In this document: positions 20,435 through 29,630 of the stretch, piece by piece
Layout of the letters: each line of letters opens with the position of its first letter
Position numbering within the stretch: the stretch's first letter is position 1
Assembly: GCF_016650815.1 (NCBI RefSeq)
Contig: NZ_JAEKEZ010000033.1
Span: 539,883 to 603,882, forward strand
DNA from: Pseudomonas sp. TH31
Lineage (GTDB): Bacteria > Pseudomonadota > Gammaproteobacteria > Pseudomonadales > Pseudomonadaceae
Direction of reading: 5' to 3'
Length of the DNA: 64,000 nucleotides
Program-made: the position numbers and the translations under genes
Notes under the pieces: model-generated
The model's input: only the letters and a program-made list of their open reading frames with translations
Told to the model about the DNA's origin: nothing
Databases searched by the model: none

Positions 20435-21349
20435 ATGCAACGGTTGCCACCCCTCAATGCCGTTCGGACCTTCGAAGTCGCCGCAAGGTTGGGCAGCTTT
20501 GTGCTGGCGGGTGCAGAGCTGGGCGTGTCGTCGGCGGCCGTCAGCCAGCAGATTCGCCATTTGGAAGACTACTTCGGCAAAAAACTCTTCGTACGCAACG
20601 GCAACCGTTTGGCCCTCACCGACGCCGGCTTGGCGATTTATCCACAAACCTCTCGGGCGCTGGGTGACATCGCCGCGATGACCGTGCGCATACTCGAAGG
20701 TGAAATGCGCACACGGCTTATTGTCAGCGTTCCGTTTTCCCTGGCCGAATGCTGGCTAGCCCCGAAGCTCTCAGAGCTGCTGGAGATCTACCCACAACTG
20801 TCGGTGGATGTTCGTGTGGAAGATGACCCGGTCGACCTCGCCCGGCATGACGTGGATCTTCGGGTCAGCTATGGGAATTATCACTACCCTTCGTTTGAGG
20901 CCATCCCTTTGTTCCATGACGAAGTGTTGCCGGTTTGCGCGCCGGAGCTTTGGTATCGGCACGGCAACAAGGACTTCGATCTCACACAGATTCACGAAAG
21001 TTTGTTTATCCATACCCAATGGGGCCCCAACTATGCGTCGCATCCTACGTGGGGTGATTGGTTCACCAGCGAAGTAGGGGACTATTCTCCGGACCCGGCA
21101 CATGGCCGTCGCTCGGGATTGTCGAGCCTGTCGGTGACCCTTGCCAAGCTGGGGATGGGGATTGCTTTGGGGCAGAAGGTGATTGCGAAGCGGGATTTGG
21201 AGGCGGGGCGTTTGATTGCGCTTTCTACTGCGTCGTTGCAGCTGGGGCATGCTTATTGTGCGTTTGTGCCTGCGGCCAAGCGGGGGCGGGTGGATGTACA
21301 GAGGCTGATTGGGTTGTTGCAGCTTTCAAAAGTTGAGGCGGGCCTGTAG
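20435..21349 (+). CDS. LysR-family transcriptional regulator (GcvA-like)
   Basis: 304 residues from ATG 20435, which has GGGAG at good spacing; an ATG at 20420 is also in frame. The N-terminal winged helix (LPPLNAVRTFEVAARLGSF, then VSSAAVSQQIRHLEDYFGKK) is of the GcvA/AmpR type. The effector domain (VDVRVEDDPVDLARHDVDLR) follows. It is divergent from the 2-oxoglutarate oxygenase with ~106 bases between the starts, so it likely controls that gene and perhaps the binding protein. Nothing recognisable lies in the 240 bases after it. Confidence 0.88.
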   Translation: MQRLPPLNAVRTFEVAARLGSFVLAGAELGVSSAAVSQQIRHLEDYFGKKLFVRNGNRLALTDAGLAIYPQTSRALGDIAAMTVRILEGEMRTRLIVSVPFSLAECWLAPKLSELLEIYPQLSVDVRVEDDPVDLARHDVDLRVSYGNYHYPSFEAIPLFHDEVLPVCAPELWYRHGNKDFDLTQIHESLFIHTQWGPNYASHPTWGDWFTSEVGDYSPDPAHGRRSGLSSLSVTLAKLGMGIALGQKVIAKRDLEAGRLIALSTASLQLGHAYCAFVPAAKRGRVDVQRLIGLLQLSKVEAGL

Positions 21350-21589
21350 CAGCGGATGTATCCGCGAAATCCAACGCGGTGTATCTGAAACATCGCGCGA
21401 GGTTCTTGGCACATTCCGGGCCGATAACAGCCATGAGGGCGGAACCGGATGCTGACTTTTGCGCCGCCGACTTGGAAGACTTCCGCAGGGCGCGCCCTTA
21501 TTTGTCTTCCTACAGAAACAGGATCGGAGCCAGTGGCGATTCACGTCACCTCTTCGCTGTAGGATCGGTGATCCAAGCGCGCTGTTCCT

Positions 21590-22063
21590 TTACGGTGGTA
21601 GGCCGTTGAATCGGCGCAGCAACTGCGTTAACTGTTCTAGATCAACATCGCTCCAGTCGTCGATACGCTGCCGAAAAACGTCACCCTTGTGAAGAATCGC
21701 CTGGCGAATTTTTTTCCGGCCTCGACGGCTCAAACTCAAGATGGTACCTCGACCATCCAAAGGATCCGGTCGGGCTTCGACCAGTTCCAAATCGATAAGC
21801 CTTGCCGTCAATCGGCTCGTTGCGCTTCGATCCATCGCCACGGCTTCGGCGACACAACTGACCTTCGCAGGCCCGAACACGTGAAGCCAGTGGGCAATGT
21901 GAAACGCTGCCGGTGGCAAGTCTGGGTGGAATTCAGCGGACGTCGCTACTGTCAAGGCGCGCGAGGCGCTCAGCAGCGCACTGAGCTGTTCGCCCAACGC
22001 GAGAACGAGGGTCTCTCTTTCGTGGACTGTCTGAATGGCTGTCTTCTTCTCAGGTGTTTCCAT
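21590..22063 (-). CDS. MarR-family transcriptional regulator
   Basis: 157 residues with a winged helix: VSCVAEAVAMDRSATSRLTA (recognition region), then ARPDPLDGRGTILSLSRRGR (wing). It is divergently placed from a short-chain dehydrogenase gene; a short perfect inverted repeat lies in the shared intergenic region. This is the standard arrangement of a local repressor and the enzyme it controls. The ligand is unknown. Confidence 0.85.
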   Translation of the reverse strand: METPEKKTAIQTVHERETLVLALGEQLSALLSASRALTVATSAEFHPDLPPAAFHIAHWLHVFGPAKVSCVAEAVAMDRSATSRLTARLIDLELVEARPDPLDGRGTILSLSRRGRKKIRQAILHKGDVFRQRIDDWSDVDLEQLTQLLRRFNGLPP

Positions 22064-22141
22064 TCCTGTCTGTTCCTGTTATTGCCAGCGAAAAACCTGT
22101 CGGCCGTTCGTTGATGGACAAATTTTTTTTTGTGAATATAG

Positions 22142-22155
22142 TGGACTTTAGTCCA
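22142..22155. promoter_or_regulatory. Candidate MarR operator
   Basis: TGGACTTTAGTCCA is a 14-base inverted repeat (TGGAC, four bases, GTCCA) located 34 bases before the dehydrogenase start and 79 bases before the MarR start. A related half-site TGGACAAA lies at about 22114. MarR dimers bind such short palindromes over promoters. It is assigned by position and symmetry only. Confidence 0.45.
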
Positions 22156-22188
22156 TTAACTGCTCTGGCTGATAGTGACAACATCACC

Positions 22189-23079
22189 ATGAAAATCAAC
22201 TCCACGATTGTCCTTACAGGTGCCACCAGCGGAATTGGTCAGCTTGCTGCCGTCGAGCTGGCAAGACGAGGCGCCCACCTGGTGCTCACTGCACGTGATA
22301 AGACCAAGGCTGCTGCGACTTGCGAGCGCATTCACGCCGCAGCACCGGGCGCGCGTGTCGACGTTCACTATGCGGATTTCAGCAGTCTCGATTCTGTTGC
22401 TGCGCTAGGCTTGGAAATCGCTTCGCGATACGAACGTATCGATGTGTTGATCAACAACGCAGGCCTCCACGCATTTGAGCAGCGTGTCACCGTTGATGGC
22501 CACGCCGAGATGCTCGCGGTGAACTACCTCGCTCCCTGGCTGCTGACAGACATCTTAAGAGAGGCGCTGGTTCGCTCGGCCCCATCCCGAATTGTCACGG
22601 TCGCGTCCGAGGCTTCAAGACGCAGTGGCGGGCTGACGCCGGAGAAAGACCTCTTCGACACGGCCCCATTCACGCGCCTTGGTTCATCGAGGATCTATTC
22701 GAAAACCAAGCTGATGGACATTATGTTTTCGCAGGATCTCGCGCACCAGCTTCATGGTACAGGCGTGGCGGTACACTGCCTCGATCCGGGCTTTAACGTC
22801 ACGGGCATCGGTCGCGAACTGGGGTTTTCTGGAGCGCTCGTCAGGGCTTTGAACTGGTTGCGCATAGGCGATCCGCAGCGTGGCGCAGATATCATTGTGC
22901 GGTTGGCGACCGATTCAAACCTTTCGCCGGCATCGGGTGGGTACTTTTCGGTGAAGGACGCCAAACCAATACTACCGACGCCGCCAGCCGATAACGCCGC
23001 TGCCTGTCGAGAACTGTGGGTGGCGACATCAGCCCTTCTCGCAAGCCACGATGGACGACACCTCGAAACGGTTGAATGA
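22189..23079 (+). CDS. Short-chain dehydrogenase/reductase
   Basis: 296 residues from the ATG at 22189. It shows the Rossmann motif VLTGATSGIGQLAAVELARR (TGxxxGxG), NNAG at the end of beta 4 (IDVLINNAGLHAF) and the catalytic pair YSKTK (RIYSKTKLMDIMF). It resembles retinol-dehydrogenase-like SDRs with NADP preference (TARDK after beta 2). The substrate is unknown. It faces a MarR regulator with a candidate operator between them. Confidence 0.88.
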   Translation: MKINSTIVLTGATSGIGQLAAVELARRGAHLVLTARDKTKAAATCERIHAAAPGARVDVHYADFSSLDSVAALGLEIASRYERIDVLINNAGLHAFEQRVTVDGHAEMLAVNYLAPWLLTDILREALVRSAPSRIVTVASEASRRSGGLTPEKDLFDTAPFTRLGSSRIYSKTKLMDIMFSQDLAHQLHGTGVAVHCLDPGFNVTGIGRELGFSGALVRALNWLRIGDPQRGADIIVRLATDSNLSPASGGYFSVKDAKPILPTPPADNAAACRELWVATSALLASHDGRHLETVE

Positions 23080-23314
23080 CATCGCATCTACGATAGCGGA
23101 GGTCAGCGGCTCTTCAGCGTCGACGTTTAGAACCACGAGGCCATGATTGCATCTTCATCTTCCTTCTCGATGGGAGAATACGAGGATCGTTCATGATCCC
23201 CATGCATCCGGCCAGCGATGAGCAATCGGCGCCGTGATTGCCGATCGCTCCCGAGTTACCTTGCTCAGAGGGTTATAGGCTGCTGGTAGGCTTTTGGTTT
23301 GAAGTACAAATGCT

Positions 23315-23551
23315 CACCCGGGCAATCCCGGCCAGGCTGTCGTGGTCTTTCACCACCTCGGCTTCGATCAGTTCGCTCTGGCCTTCGACCTTCAGCGTCA
23401 CCCGTGTCGTCGCCCCCAACGGACGAATGTCGCGCACTTCGGCGGCGTAGTGATCATCTCGCTCATAGCGCGACAGCGATACTTCGTGAGGGCGGAATAA
23501 TTGATTGGAGTCGCCTAGGAAGTGGTAAACAAAATCGCTGGCTGGGTTTTC
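23315..23551 (-). pseudogene. C-terminal relic of CysA-type sulfate ABC transporter ATPase
   Basis: Minus-strand frame reading YENPASDFVYHFLGDSNQL then FRPHEVSLSRYERDDHY and RDIRPLGATTRVTLKVEGQS. This is the TOBE region at the C-terminus of Pseudomonas CysA. The ATPase core is absent and a short internal deletion sits between SNQL and FRPHE. The typical CysA end is replaced. It lies directly downstream of the molybdenum hydroxylase operon. The rest of 23080-23610 shows no gene. Confidence 0.6.
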
Positions 23552-23609
23552 ATACCGTTCGTCCCCAAGGATAAGGACAGCGTAAAGGCCTGTGAGGAAG
23601 AAGACAGCG

Positions 23610-25910
23610 CTAATCCGTCTTTCCTTCGCTTTCGGTGAGAGGTCGCCAGGATTGTTTATGATCCAATATATCCTGCCAGCCACGCCGCGCCAGCGGTAGA
23701 TCGAGCAAGCGCTTGCCGGTGGCATCGCTGATGGCATTGCCCAGCGCCGCGGCCATGGGGCCCTGGACGATTTCCGCAGCACCGAGAAATGGCTGATCCG
23801 GCTGATTAATCATGTGAACCTCGACCTGTTGCGGCACCTCGGGAAAACGCATGATCGGATAGCCGGACCAGTCGAAGCTATGCATGCCATTGGCGTCATA
23901 GAGGATGCGTTCGTAGAGCGTCCAACTGGCGGACTGCACGATGCCGCCCTGGATCTGATTGAGCAGCCCATCGGGGCTGACGATTTGCCCGACATCGACG
24001 GCGGTAACCACCCGATCAATCGTCACCTGCCCGGTCTGGCGCTGCACATGTAACTGCACAGCGATTGCGCAGTACCCCATGATGTTTTTATAGCGTGCGA
24101 AGGCGAAGCCGATTCCGCTGCCGGCGCCTGTTGCTTTTTGTGGCCACCGGAACGCACTGGCCACGCGTTCCACCACCGCCCGTGCTCTTGGGTCGCTCAG
24201 GTGCTGCAGGCGAAATTGCACCGGGTCCACTGTGACCCGTGCCGCCAGTTCATCCACGGTGCTCTCGATGGCGAACACGTTGATATGGGCTCCGAGCGAA
24301 CGCATGGCCGAGGTCCTGAATGGCATGGTCAGAACGAAGTTCAGATCCACCTTCAGGTTGGGTATCTCATACAGCGGAATCGCGTTACGGTCGCCGTCAC
24401 CCTCAGGTTGGGCGATCGGGACCGAAGGTGCAGGGGTGAAGGGCTTGGCCAACAGCCACGCCGGTAACAGGCGCCCGGCATTGACGATGCGTTCGTTGTG
24501 CGGCGTGCTCCAGAGTTCGTATTTCCAGTCACAAAGACGCCCGCTGTCGTCCAGTCCCGCTTCCATTTCGGCAAGCATGGCCGAGCTGTAGGGCTCCCAG
24601 AGATTTTCCTGTTCGCGCATCCATTGCACCCGTATCGGCTTGCCGGGAATGGCCATGGCGATCAGCGCGGCATCGGCGGCGGCGTCATCGGCGCCGTTGT
24701 GGCCATAGCAACCGGAGCCTTCAGCGTGGATACAACGCACCTGAGCCACCGGCAGGCCGACCATCTCGGCGATGCCCGTGCGCAGAGGGTAGACGCCTTG
24801 AGTATGGGTCCAGATGGTCAGTGTTCCATCCTTGAACCAGGCCACGGCACAGGACGGCCCGATGGATCCGTGCATAAGGTATTGCTTGGTCACTCGTGCC
24901 TTATAGGCGCGCGGTGCAGGTTGCGTGAGGTCACCCTTGGCGCTCACCGGGTAGCGCCGCGCTGGCAACTCGGTGAGTAATTGATGGATGTGTGTTGAGT
25001 CGGGTAGCGGATTGCCTTCTGTCCAGCGGGCAGTGGCGTAGCCCTCGCGCATCGCTTTGATCGCCAGCCATTCATCTGTGGCGACTACAGCGAGGTAACT
25101 GCCGTTGCGGACCAGTTTCACTACGCCCGGGAGCTTCCTGAGGGCGGCCTCGTCAATGTCCAGAAGCTGACTGCCGCGCCGGGGTGGGCGTATCACGCGG
25201 GCATGCAGCATATCGGGCAGACGCATGTCCTGCACATAGGCGGCACCACCGCTGACTTTTGCCGGGATGTCCAGTCGAGGCAATGATTTGCCGATGAGGG
25301 TGAAGCTGCTGGCTGGCTTGAAGGGCGAGTTGCCCGATGCGAAGCGATGCAGTTGAACCCCTGCGACTGCTTGTGCGTAAGTCATGCTGCGGCCTTGTGC
25401 ATCGTAGATCACCGCGTCCCGCGTGGTCAGGCTGTCGATGGTGCGCTGCCATTGCCGTGCCGCGGACTCGAGTAACAACTGACGCACCTGGGCCGCGGCG
25501 TTGAACAGCGCCGTGCCGCTGTCGACGATTGTATGGCTGCCGGCGGTGTAACCTTCATTGGGTGTCAGCGCGGTATCGGCAGTGAGAAAACGGATGAGCC
25601 CCGGTGACACTTCCAGGCGTTCGGCGGCGATCTGCAGGAGCGCAGTTTTGACGCCAGTGCCCAGCTCCACTTTGCCGGTGTAGACGGTGATGCCATCTTT
25701 CTCATCAATGCGAATCCAGGCGTCCAGATAGGGCGTGGCCCGCAGGCTGCCCGGTAGATCAGGTGCCAGGATCTCCGTACCCAAAGTGTCAACTTCGGTG
25801 TCAGCGAAGGCGCGCGGAACACCGGGAAGCATCGCGAACCCCATCACCAGCGCTCCGTTTATCACGAAGGCACGGCGGCTCAGATCGACAGTTTGTGTTG
25901 AGGCTTTCAT
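23610..25910 (-). CDS. Molybdenum hydroxylase large subunit (isoquinoline 1-oxidoreductase beta-like)
   Basis: 766 residues from the ATG at 25910, four bases overlapping the 2Fe-2S gene. The N-terminus carries a twin-arginine signal (VDLSRRAFVINGALVMGF), so the complex is exported folded. The molybdenum-binding domains follow, ending with GAAEIVQGPMAAALGNAISD, whose Glu is the catalytic base of the xanthine oxidase family. EGSGCYGHNGADDAAADA is another conserved Mo-cofactor loop. There is no FAD subunit; electrons go to the neighbouring 2Fe-2S subunit and the tri-haem cytochrome. Relatives oxidise aldehydes or N-heterocycles (isoquinoline, nicotinate); the substrate cannot be chosen from sequence. 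Confidence 0.88.
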   Translation of the reverse strand: MKASTQTVDLSRRAFVINGALVMGFAMLPGVPRAFADTEVDTLGTEILAPDLPGSLRATPYLDAWIRIDEKDGITVYTGKVELGTGVKTALLQIAAERLEVSPGLIRFLTADTALTPNEGYTAGSHTIVDSGTALFNAAAQVRQLLLESAARQWQRTIDSLTTRDAVIYDAQGRSMTYAQAVAGVQLHRFASGNSPFKPASSFTLIGKSLPRLDIPAKVSGGAAYVQDMRLPDMLHARVIRPPRRGSQLLDIDEAALRKLPGVVKLVRNGSYLAVVATDEWLAIKAMREGYATARWTEGNPLPDSTHIHQLLTELPARRYPVSAKGDLTQPAPRAYKARVTKQYLMHGSIGPSCAVAWFKDGTLTIWTHTQGVYPLRTGIAEMVGLPVAQVRCIHAEGSGCYGHNGADDAAADAALIAMAIPGKPIRVQWMREQENLWEPYSSAMLAEMEAGLDDSGRLCDWKYELWSTPHNERIVNAGRLLPAWLLAKPFTPAPSVPIAQPEGDGDRNAIPLYEIPNLKVDLNFVLTMPFRTSAMRSLGAHINVFAIESTVDELAARVTVDPVQFRLQHLSDPRARAVVERVASAFRWPQKATGAGSGIGFAFARYKNIMGYCAIAVQLHVQRQTGQVTIDRVVTAVDVGQIVSPDGLLNQIQGGIVQSASWTLYERILYDANGMHSFDWSGYPIMRFPEVPQQVEVHMINQPDQPFLGAAEIVQGPMAAALGNAISDATGKRLLDLPLARRGWQDILDHKQSWRPLTESEGKTD

Positions 25911-26371
25911 ACCTTGCCTCCTTGCGCGATGATCGACTTGATAGCGGCGAGTATCCGTACATGGGTGCCGCAGCGGCACAAGTTGGGCGCCATGTGGCGA
26001 CGGATCGTTTCATCATCTGGATGAGGGTTGGCCTCCAACAGCGCCTGCGCCCGTACAATCATCCCCGCGATGCAATAACCACACTGGGCGGCCTGTTCGT
26101 CGATAAAGGCTTTCTGCAACGGCCCCGGTTGCTCGGCGCTGCCCAGGCTCTCCACGGTGCGCACCGATTTGCCCGCCAGCGCACCGCACGGTGTCAGGCA
26201 TGAAAACACCGGTTTGTCGTTCACTAACACTGTGCAAGCGCCGCACTGACCCAGACCGCAGCCGTATTTGGCGCCATTGAGCCCCACCTGGTTGCGCAAG
26301 GCATACAGCAGGGGCATGTCCTGCGGGATGTCCAGTTCGTGAGTCTTGCCGTTGATGTCGAGTGTGATCAC
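25907..26371 (-). CDS. 2Fe-2S subunit of molybdenum hydroxylase (isoquinoline 1-oxidoreductase alpha-like)
   Basis: 154 residues, GTG start at 26371 overlapping the cytochrome stop. Two [2Fe-2S] clusters are visible: the plant-ferredoxin type (YGCGLGQCGACTVLVNDKPV) and the C-terminal helical type (QCGYCIAGM ... NLCRCGTH). It passes electrons from the Mo centre of the large subunit to the cytochrome c. Both overlaps (four bases each side) make this a tightly coupled three-gene operon. Confidence 0.92.
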   Translation of the reverse strand: MITLDINGKTHELDIPQDMPLLYALRNQVGLNGAKYGCGLGQCGACTVLVNDKPVFSCLTPCGALAGKSVRTVESLGSAEQPGPLQKAFIDEQAAQCGYCIAGMIVRAQALLEANPHPDDETIRRHMAPNLCRCGTHVRILAAIKSIIAQGGKV

Positions 26372-27642
26372 GGTTGCTGCTCCTGAGCCCGAATGCTTTT
26401 GATTATCTTGTCGAGATCCGTCCAGGGTCTGGTCGCACAGCTTTCGTTGCGCAAGTACTCGGCAAGTGCAGCCACATGGGCATCGCCCAGGCTATGGGCG
26501 AAGGCAGGCATGTAGTGGCTGGAAGCGGCGCTGGACATCGGGATGCCCTGCAGGATGGTTTGGACCAAGTTGCGTGGCGAGTCCGCCATCACCGCCGAGG
26601 TGTTTGCCAGCGCCGGCCTCGATTCAATGACGCGCATGGGTGCCGCGCTGCCGTGGCAACTCGCGCAGGCTCCGTCGAACAACGAGGCGCCCAGAAGCGC
26701 CGTGGCGCTGGGCTTGATCCCAGAGGTGCAGGGCGGCGATGTGGCAACCGATGAGTGTTTTTTGAGGTCAAGAATGTACTGCGCAATGGCATGGGCATCT
26801 TCCGCTGGCAACTGCGCAATGCTCAGACTGACCGGCAACATCGGGCCTGCCGCTGCGCCGTGTCCTTCGGCGACCTCGCCAGTCAGGTAGGCGACCAACT
26901 GGGTTTCATTCCAGAGATGTTCCCCTGTGGCCATTCCGCGCAGGGCAGGGGCCGTCCAGCCGTCGACGATACCGCCATTGAATAGCTCGCTGCTTTTCTC
27001 CCCGCCAATCAAGTTCAGGGGCGAATGGCAGGATGAGCAGTGTCCGGCGCCTTCGACCAGGTAACGTCCGCGGTTCCATTGCGGCGAATGACCGGGAAGT
27101 GTTGCCAGCGGTTCACCATGCAGGAATAGCAGGTTCCAGAAAGACACCAGCGGCCGGAAGTTCATGGGGAAGACCATATGGTTTTCCGGTGCGGTGTATT
27201 TGACCGGGGCCACGCTCATCAGGAAGGCATAGGCATCCGCAATATCCACATCGGTCATCTTTCGGTAATGCACGTAGGGGAAAGCCGGATAGAGGAAGTG
27301 GCCGTCGCGCGCGATGCCTTCGCGCATGGCTCGGCGAAACGCATCCAGCGACCATTCGCCGATACCTGTTTCGCGGTCCGGGGTTATGTTGGTGGTGAAG
27401 AGCGTTCCGAAAGGGGTTGCCAGCGGCAACCCGCCGGCCATGTAGGCGCCCCCTGGCCGTGTGTGACAGACTGCGCAGTCTCCTGCTTCGACAATTCGTC
27501 GGCCCCTGTCCATGGAGTCCGGGCGTGCCATCGGAGGCTGGGTGATGATGGAAATTTCCGGCCTCCACATCATCCAGATTGCAAACCCGATACCCACGAC
27601 GCCGATCGCCAGAACGGCCCCTATGATCGTTCTGCGTTTCAT
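26368..27642 (-). CDS. Tri-haem cytochrome c electron-acceptor subunit
   Basis: 424 residues from the ATG at 27642 (GAGAGG upstream). One N-terminal membrane anchor (IIGAVLAIGVVGIGFAIWMM) is followed by three haem sites, CAVCH, CSSCH and CASCH, in the layout of alcohol/aldehyde dehydrogenase cytochrome subunits. It should carry electrons from the periplasmic Mo hydroxylase to the respiratory chain. First gene of the operon; the 273 bases up to the divergent LysR gene contain no other gene. Confidence 0.9.
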   Translation of the reverse strand: MKRRTIIGAVLAIGVVGIGFAIWMMWRPEISIITQPPMARPDSMDRGRRIVEAGDCAVCHTRPGGAYMAGGLPLATPFGTLFTTNITPDRETGIGEWSLDAFRRAMREGIARDGHFLYPAFPYVHYRKMTDVDIADAYAFLMSVAPVKYTAPENHMVFPMNFRPLVSFWNLLFLHGEPLATLPGHSPQWNRGRYLVEGAGHCSSCHSPLNLIGGEKSSELFNGGIVDGWTAPALRGMATGEHLWNETQLVAYLTGEVAEGHGAAAGPMLPVSLSIAQLPAEDAHAIAQYILDLKKHSSVATSPPCTSGIKPSATALLGASLFDGACASCHGSAAPMRVIESRPALANTSAVMADSPRNLVQTILQGIPMSSAASSHYMPAFAHSLGDAHVAALAEYLRNESCATRPWTDLDKIIKSIRAQEQQP

Positions 27643-27915
27643 CGCCTTACCTCTCAAGCAGAATAAACGACTGGCTGTTTCCACCGCTTGCGTTTGGCGT
27701 ACGGCAAACAATCTGCGGCATGAGCTTAAGAGAAGAGGGTTGTGATGGAGTATCCCTCCAGAACGCAACGCTAAATTGCGCCATGCGCAACGACACCGCG
27801 ATGCGAGTGCATGACAAAGAGAATTAACAACCGTTAACTCGCGCGGCCTCCACCTATGCTCAAAGATAGGTCCCCGGAAAATCTAGAAATGCACCGATGT
27901 CATTAAGGGAGTTTC

Positions 27916-28832
27916 ATGGACAAGCTGCTCGCATTGAAGATGTTTATCCAAACGGTCGATTCCAAGGGTTTTTCGTCTGCCGCCAGACAACTGGGCGTGG
28001 CGACGTCGTCTGTGACCCGGATGATCGACAGGCTTGAGGCTGAACTCGGTGCTGTGCTGCTCAATCGCTCCACCCGGCAAGTGACGTTGACGGATGCCGG
28101 AGCTGCTTATTACTTGAAAAGTCGGGACATTCTGAACGCCATGGCCGATGCGGACGAGTCGGTCTCGGACCGGGGCGAACTCCCCGCAGGACAGCTGCGC
28201 ATTTCGGTACCTGTGGCGTTTGGGCATCGCCTGATTGCCCCGCATATCGCCTCGCTTTTAGCGCGCTACCCAAGGCTGGTTTTGGATATGACGCTTTCTG
28301 ACGACATCGTCGATTTGCTCGGTGAGCGCATCGATCTTGCGATCCGCTTGGGATCGGCAGCGGCGATGGACGGGTGATCAGTCGCACCGTCGGTAACTTT
28401 CGACGTCGAGTGGTCGCCAGTGCCAAGTATCTGCAGGCTCAAGGGTTCCCCGACCAGCCCATGGACCTCATGCAATACGAATGCATGTGCTTCAGCTATG
28501 GCTCGCCGCAGCAGGTCTGGACATTTGCCGATACGGACCAAGAGATTCGTGTGCCCGTCGATGGTCGTTTCAAAAGCAACAACGCCGAGGTCTTGCGCGA
28601 AGTTGTGCTGGCCGGCAGCGGGGTGGCGTTATTACCCGATTGGCTTGTCAATGACGACATCGATAGTGGTCGATTGACGTCCTTGTTTGACGCTTTTGTT
28701 GTTAATCCGAACAACGCGAGCTCTGCGATATCCGCGCTGTACCTGCCCAATCACCGGGGCTCGAAACGCGTCAATGCGTTTATTGATTTCCTCACGGACT
28801 TACTCACTCCTGAAACCCCGCCAGGTGAGTAA
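27916..28832 (+). pseudogene. LysR-family regulator, single-base frameshift
   Basis: The first frame (27916-28377) has the winged helix (LLALKMFIQTVDSKGFSSAA, ATSSVTRMIDRLEAELGAVL) and the first part of the effector domain, ending at GSAAAMDG. The second frame (to 28832) continues ISRTVGNFRRRVVASAKYLQ through FLTDLLTPE. One base added to GGG at 28372-28374 joins them into 305 residues, normal for LysR proteins. A strong AAGGGAG ribosome site precedes the start. It is divergent from the cytochrome/Mo-hydroxylase operon and is the likely regulator of it or of the downstream oxidoreductases. Confidence 0.85.
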
Positions 28833-28944
28833 TCGCCCAATCTTTGCTTTTTGCGAAACGCAACGTTGCGCAGCAGGTGGATTCTCCGAACGGTTGCAGG
28901 CGCCTACCTTGGGGGTGTGAAAACCTTCAACGACGGAGACTGCC

Positions 28945-29589
28945 ATGCACCTGCATTCATCCACTATTCAAGTGACCTACGACTTCATTTGCCCATGGTG
29001 CTGGATCGGTGAGGAAAATCTACAGCGCGCTCTTTGCGCCTTGGGCGCTTCAACAGACACCTCAATCACTTTCCTGCCCTATCAGTTAAACCCGGATATG
29101 CCTGTGCAAGGCATGGATCGCAAAGTCTATCGAAGCGGCAAGTTTGGTAGTTGGGCGCGCAGTCAGTCCATGGATGCACAGGTCACCCACGTCGGTAAGG
29201 CTGTCGGCCTGACGTTCGACTATGAACGAGTCGAGAAGACCCCCAATACCCTGGCGGGACACCGGCTGGTGTGGCTTCAACAGCAGGAAGGTAAAGACGC
29301 ATCCTCCTTGGTCAAGGCTATTTTCAAGGCCTACTTCTGTGAGGGACGCGATATCGGTGACCTCAATGTATTGGCCGACATCGCTGCCGAAACGGGGCTG
29401 GATCGAGTGGCAGTCTTCGACTTTCTCAACTCCGATGAAGGCACTACTGAAGTAATGGAACTCGAAGCCGCGACCAAGGCATCCGGTGTGCGGTCGGTGC
29501 CGAGCGTTCATATCGGAGAAGACGTGATCAGCGGTGCGCAACCCGTTGAAGTAATGATCCAGGTACTCCAGCGAAGTCTGGTTGCTTAA
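28945..29589 (+). CDS. DsbA-family oxidoreductase (FrnE-like)
   Basis: 214 residues with no signal peptide, so cytoplasmic. The active site is CPWC in TYDFICPWCWIGEENLQRAL, the FrnE subgroup pattern. SGVRSVPSVHIGEDVISGAQ holds the cis-Pro loop of the thioredoxin fold. FrnE-like proteins are disulfide isomerase-like or act in polyketide/aromatic metabolism. It is followed 41 bases later by an Old Yellow Enzyme gene in the same direction. Confidence 0.88.
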   Translation: MHLHSSTIQVTYDFICPWCWIGEENLQRALCALGASTDTSITFLPYQLNPDMPVQGMDRKVYRSGKFGSWARSQSMDAQVTHVGKAVGLTFDYERVEKTPNTLAGHRLVWLQQQEGKDASSLVKAIFKAYFCEGRDIGDLNVLADIAAETGLDRVAVFDFLNSDEGTTEVMELEAATKASGVRSVPSVHIGEDVISGAQPVEVMIQVLQRSLVA

Positions 29590-29630
29590 GCGTTACCCAT
29601 TTTTCAATCTTTTAAATTCAGGAAATCATC

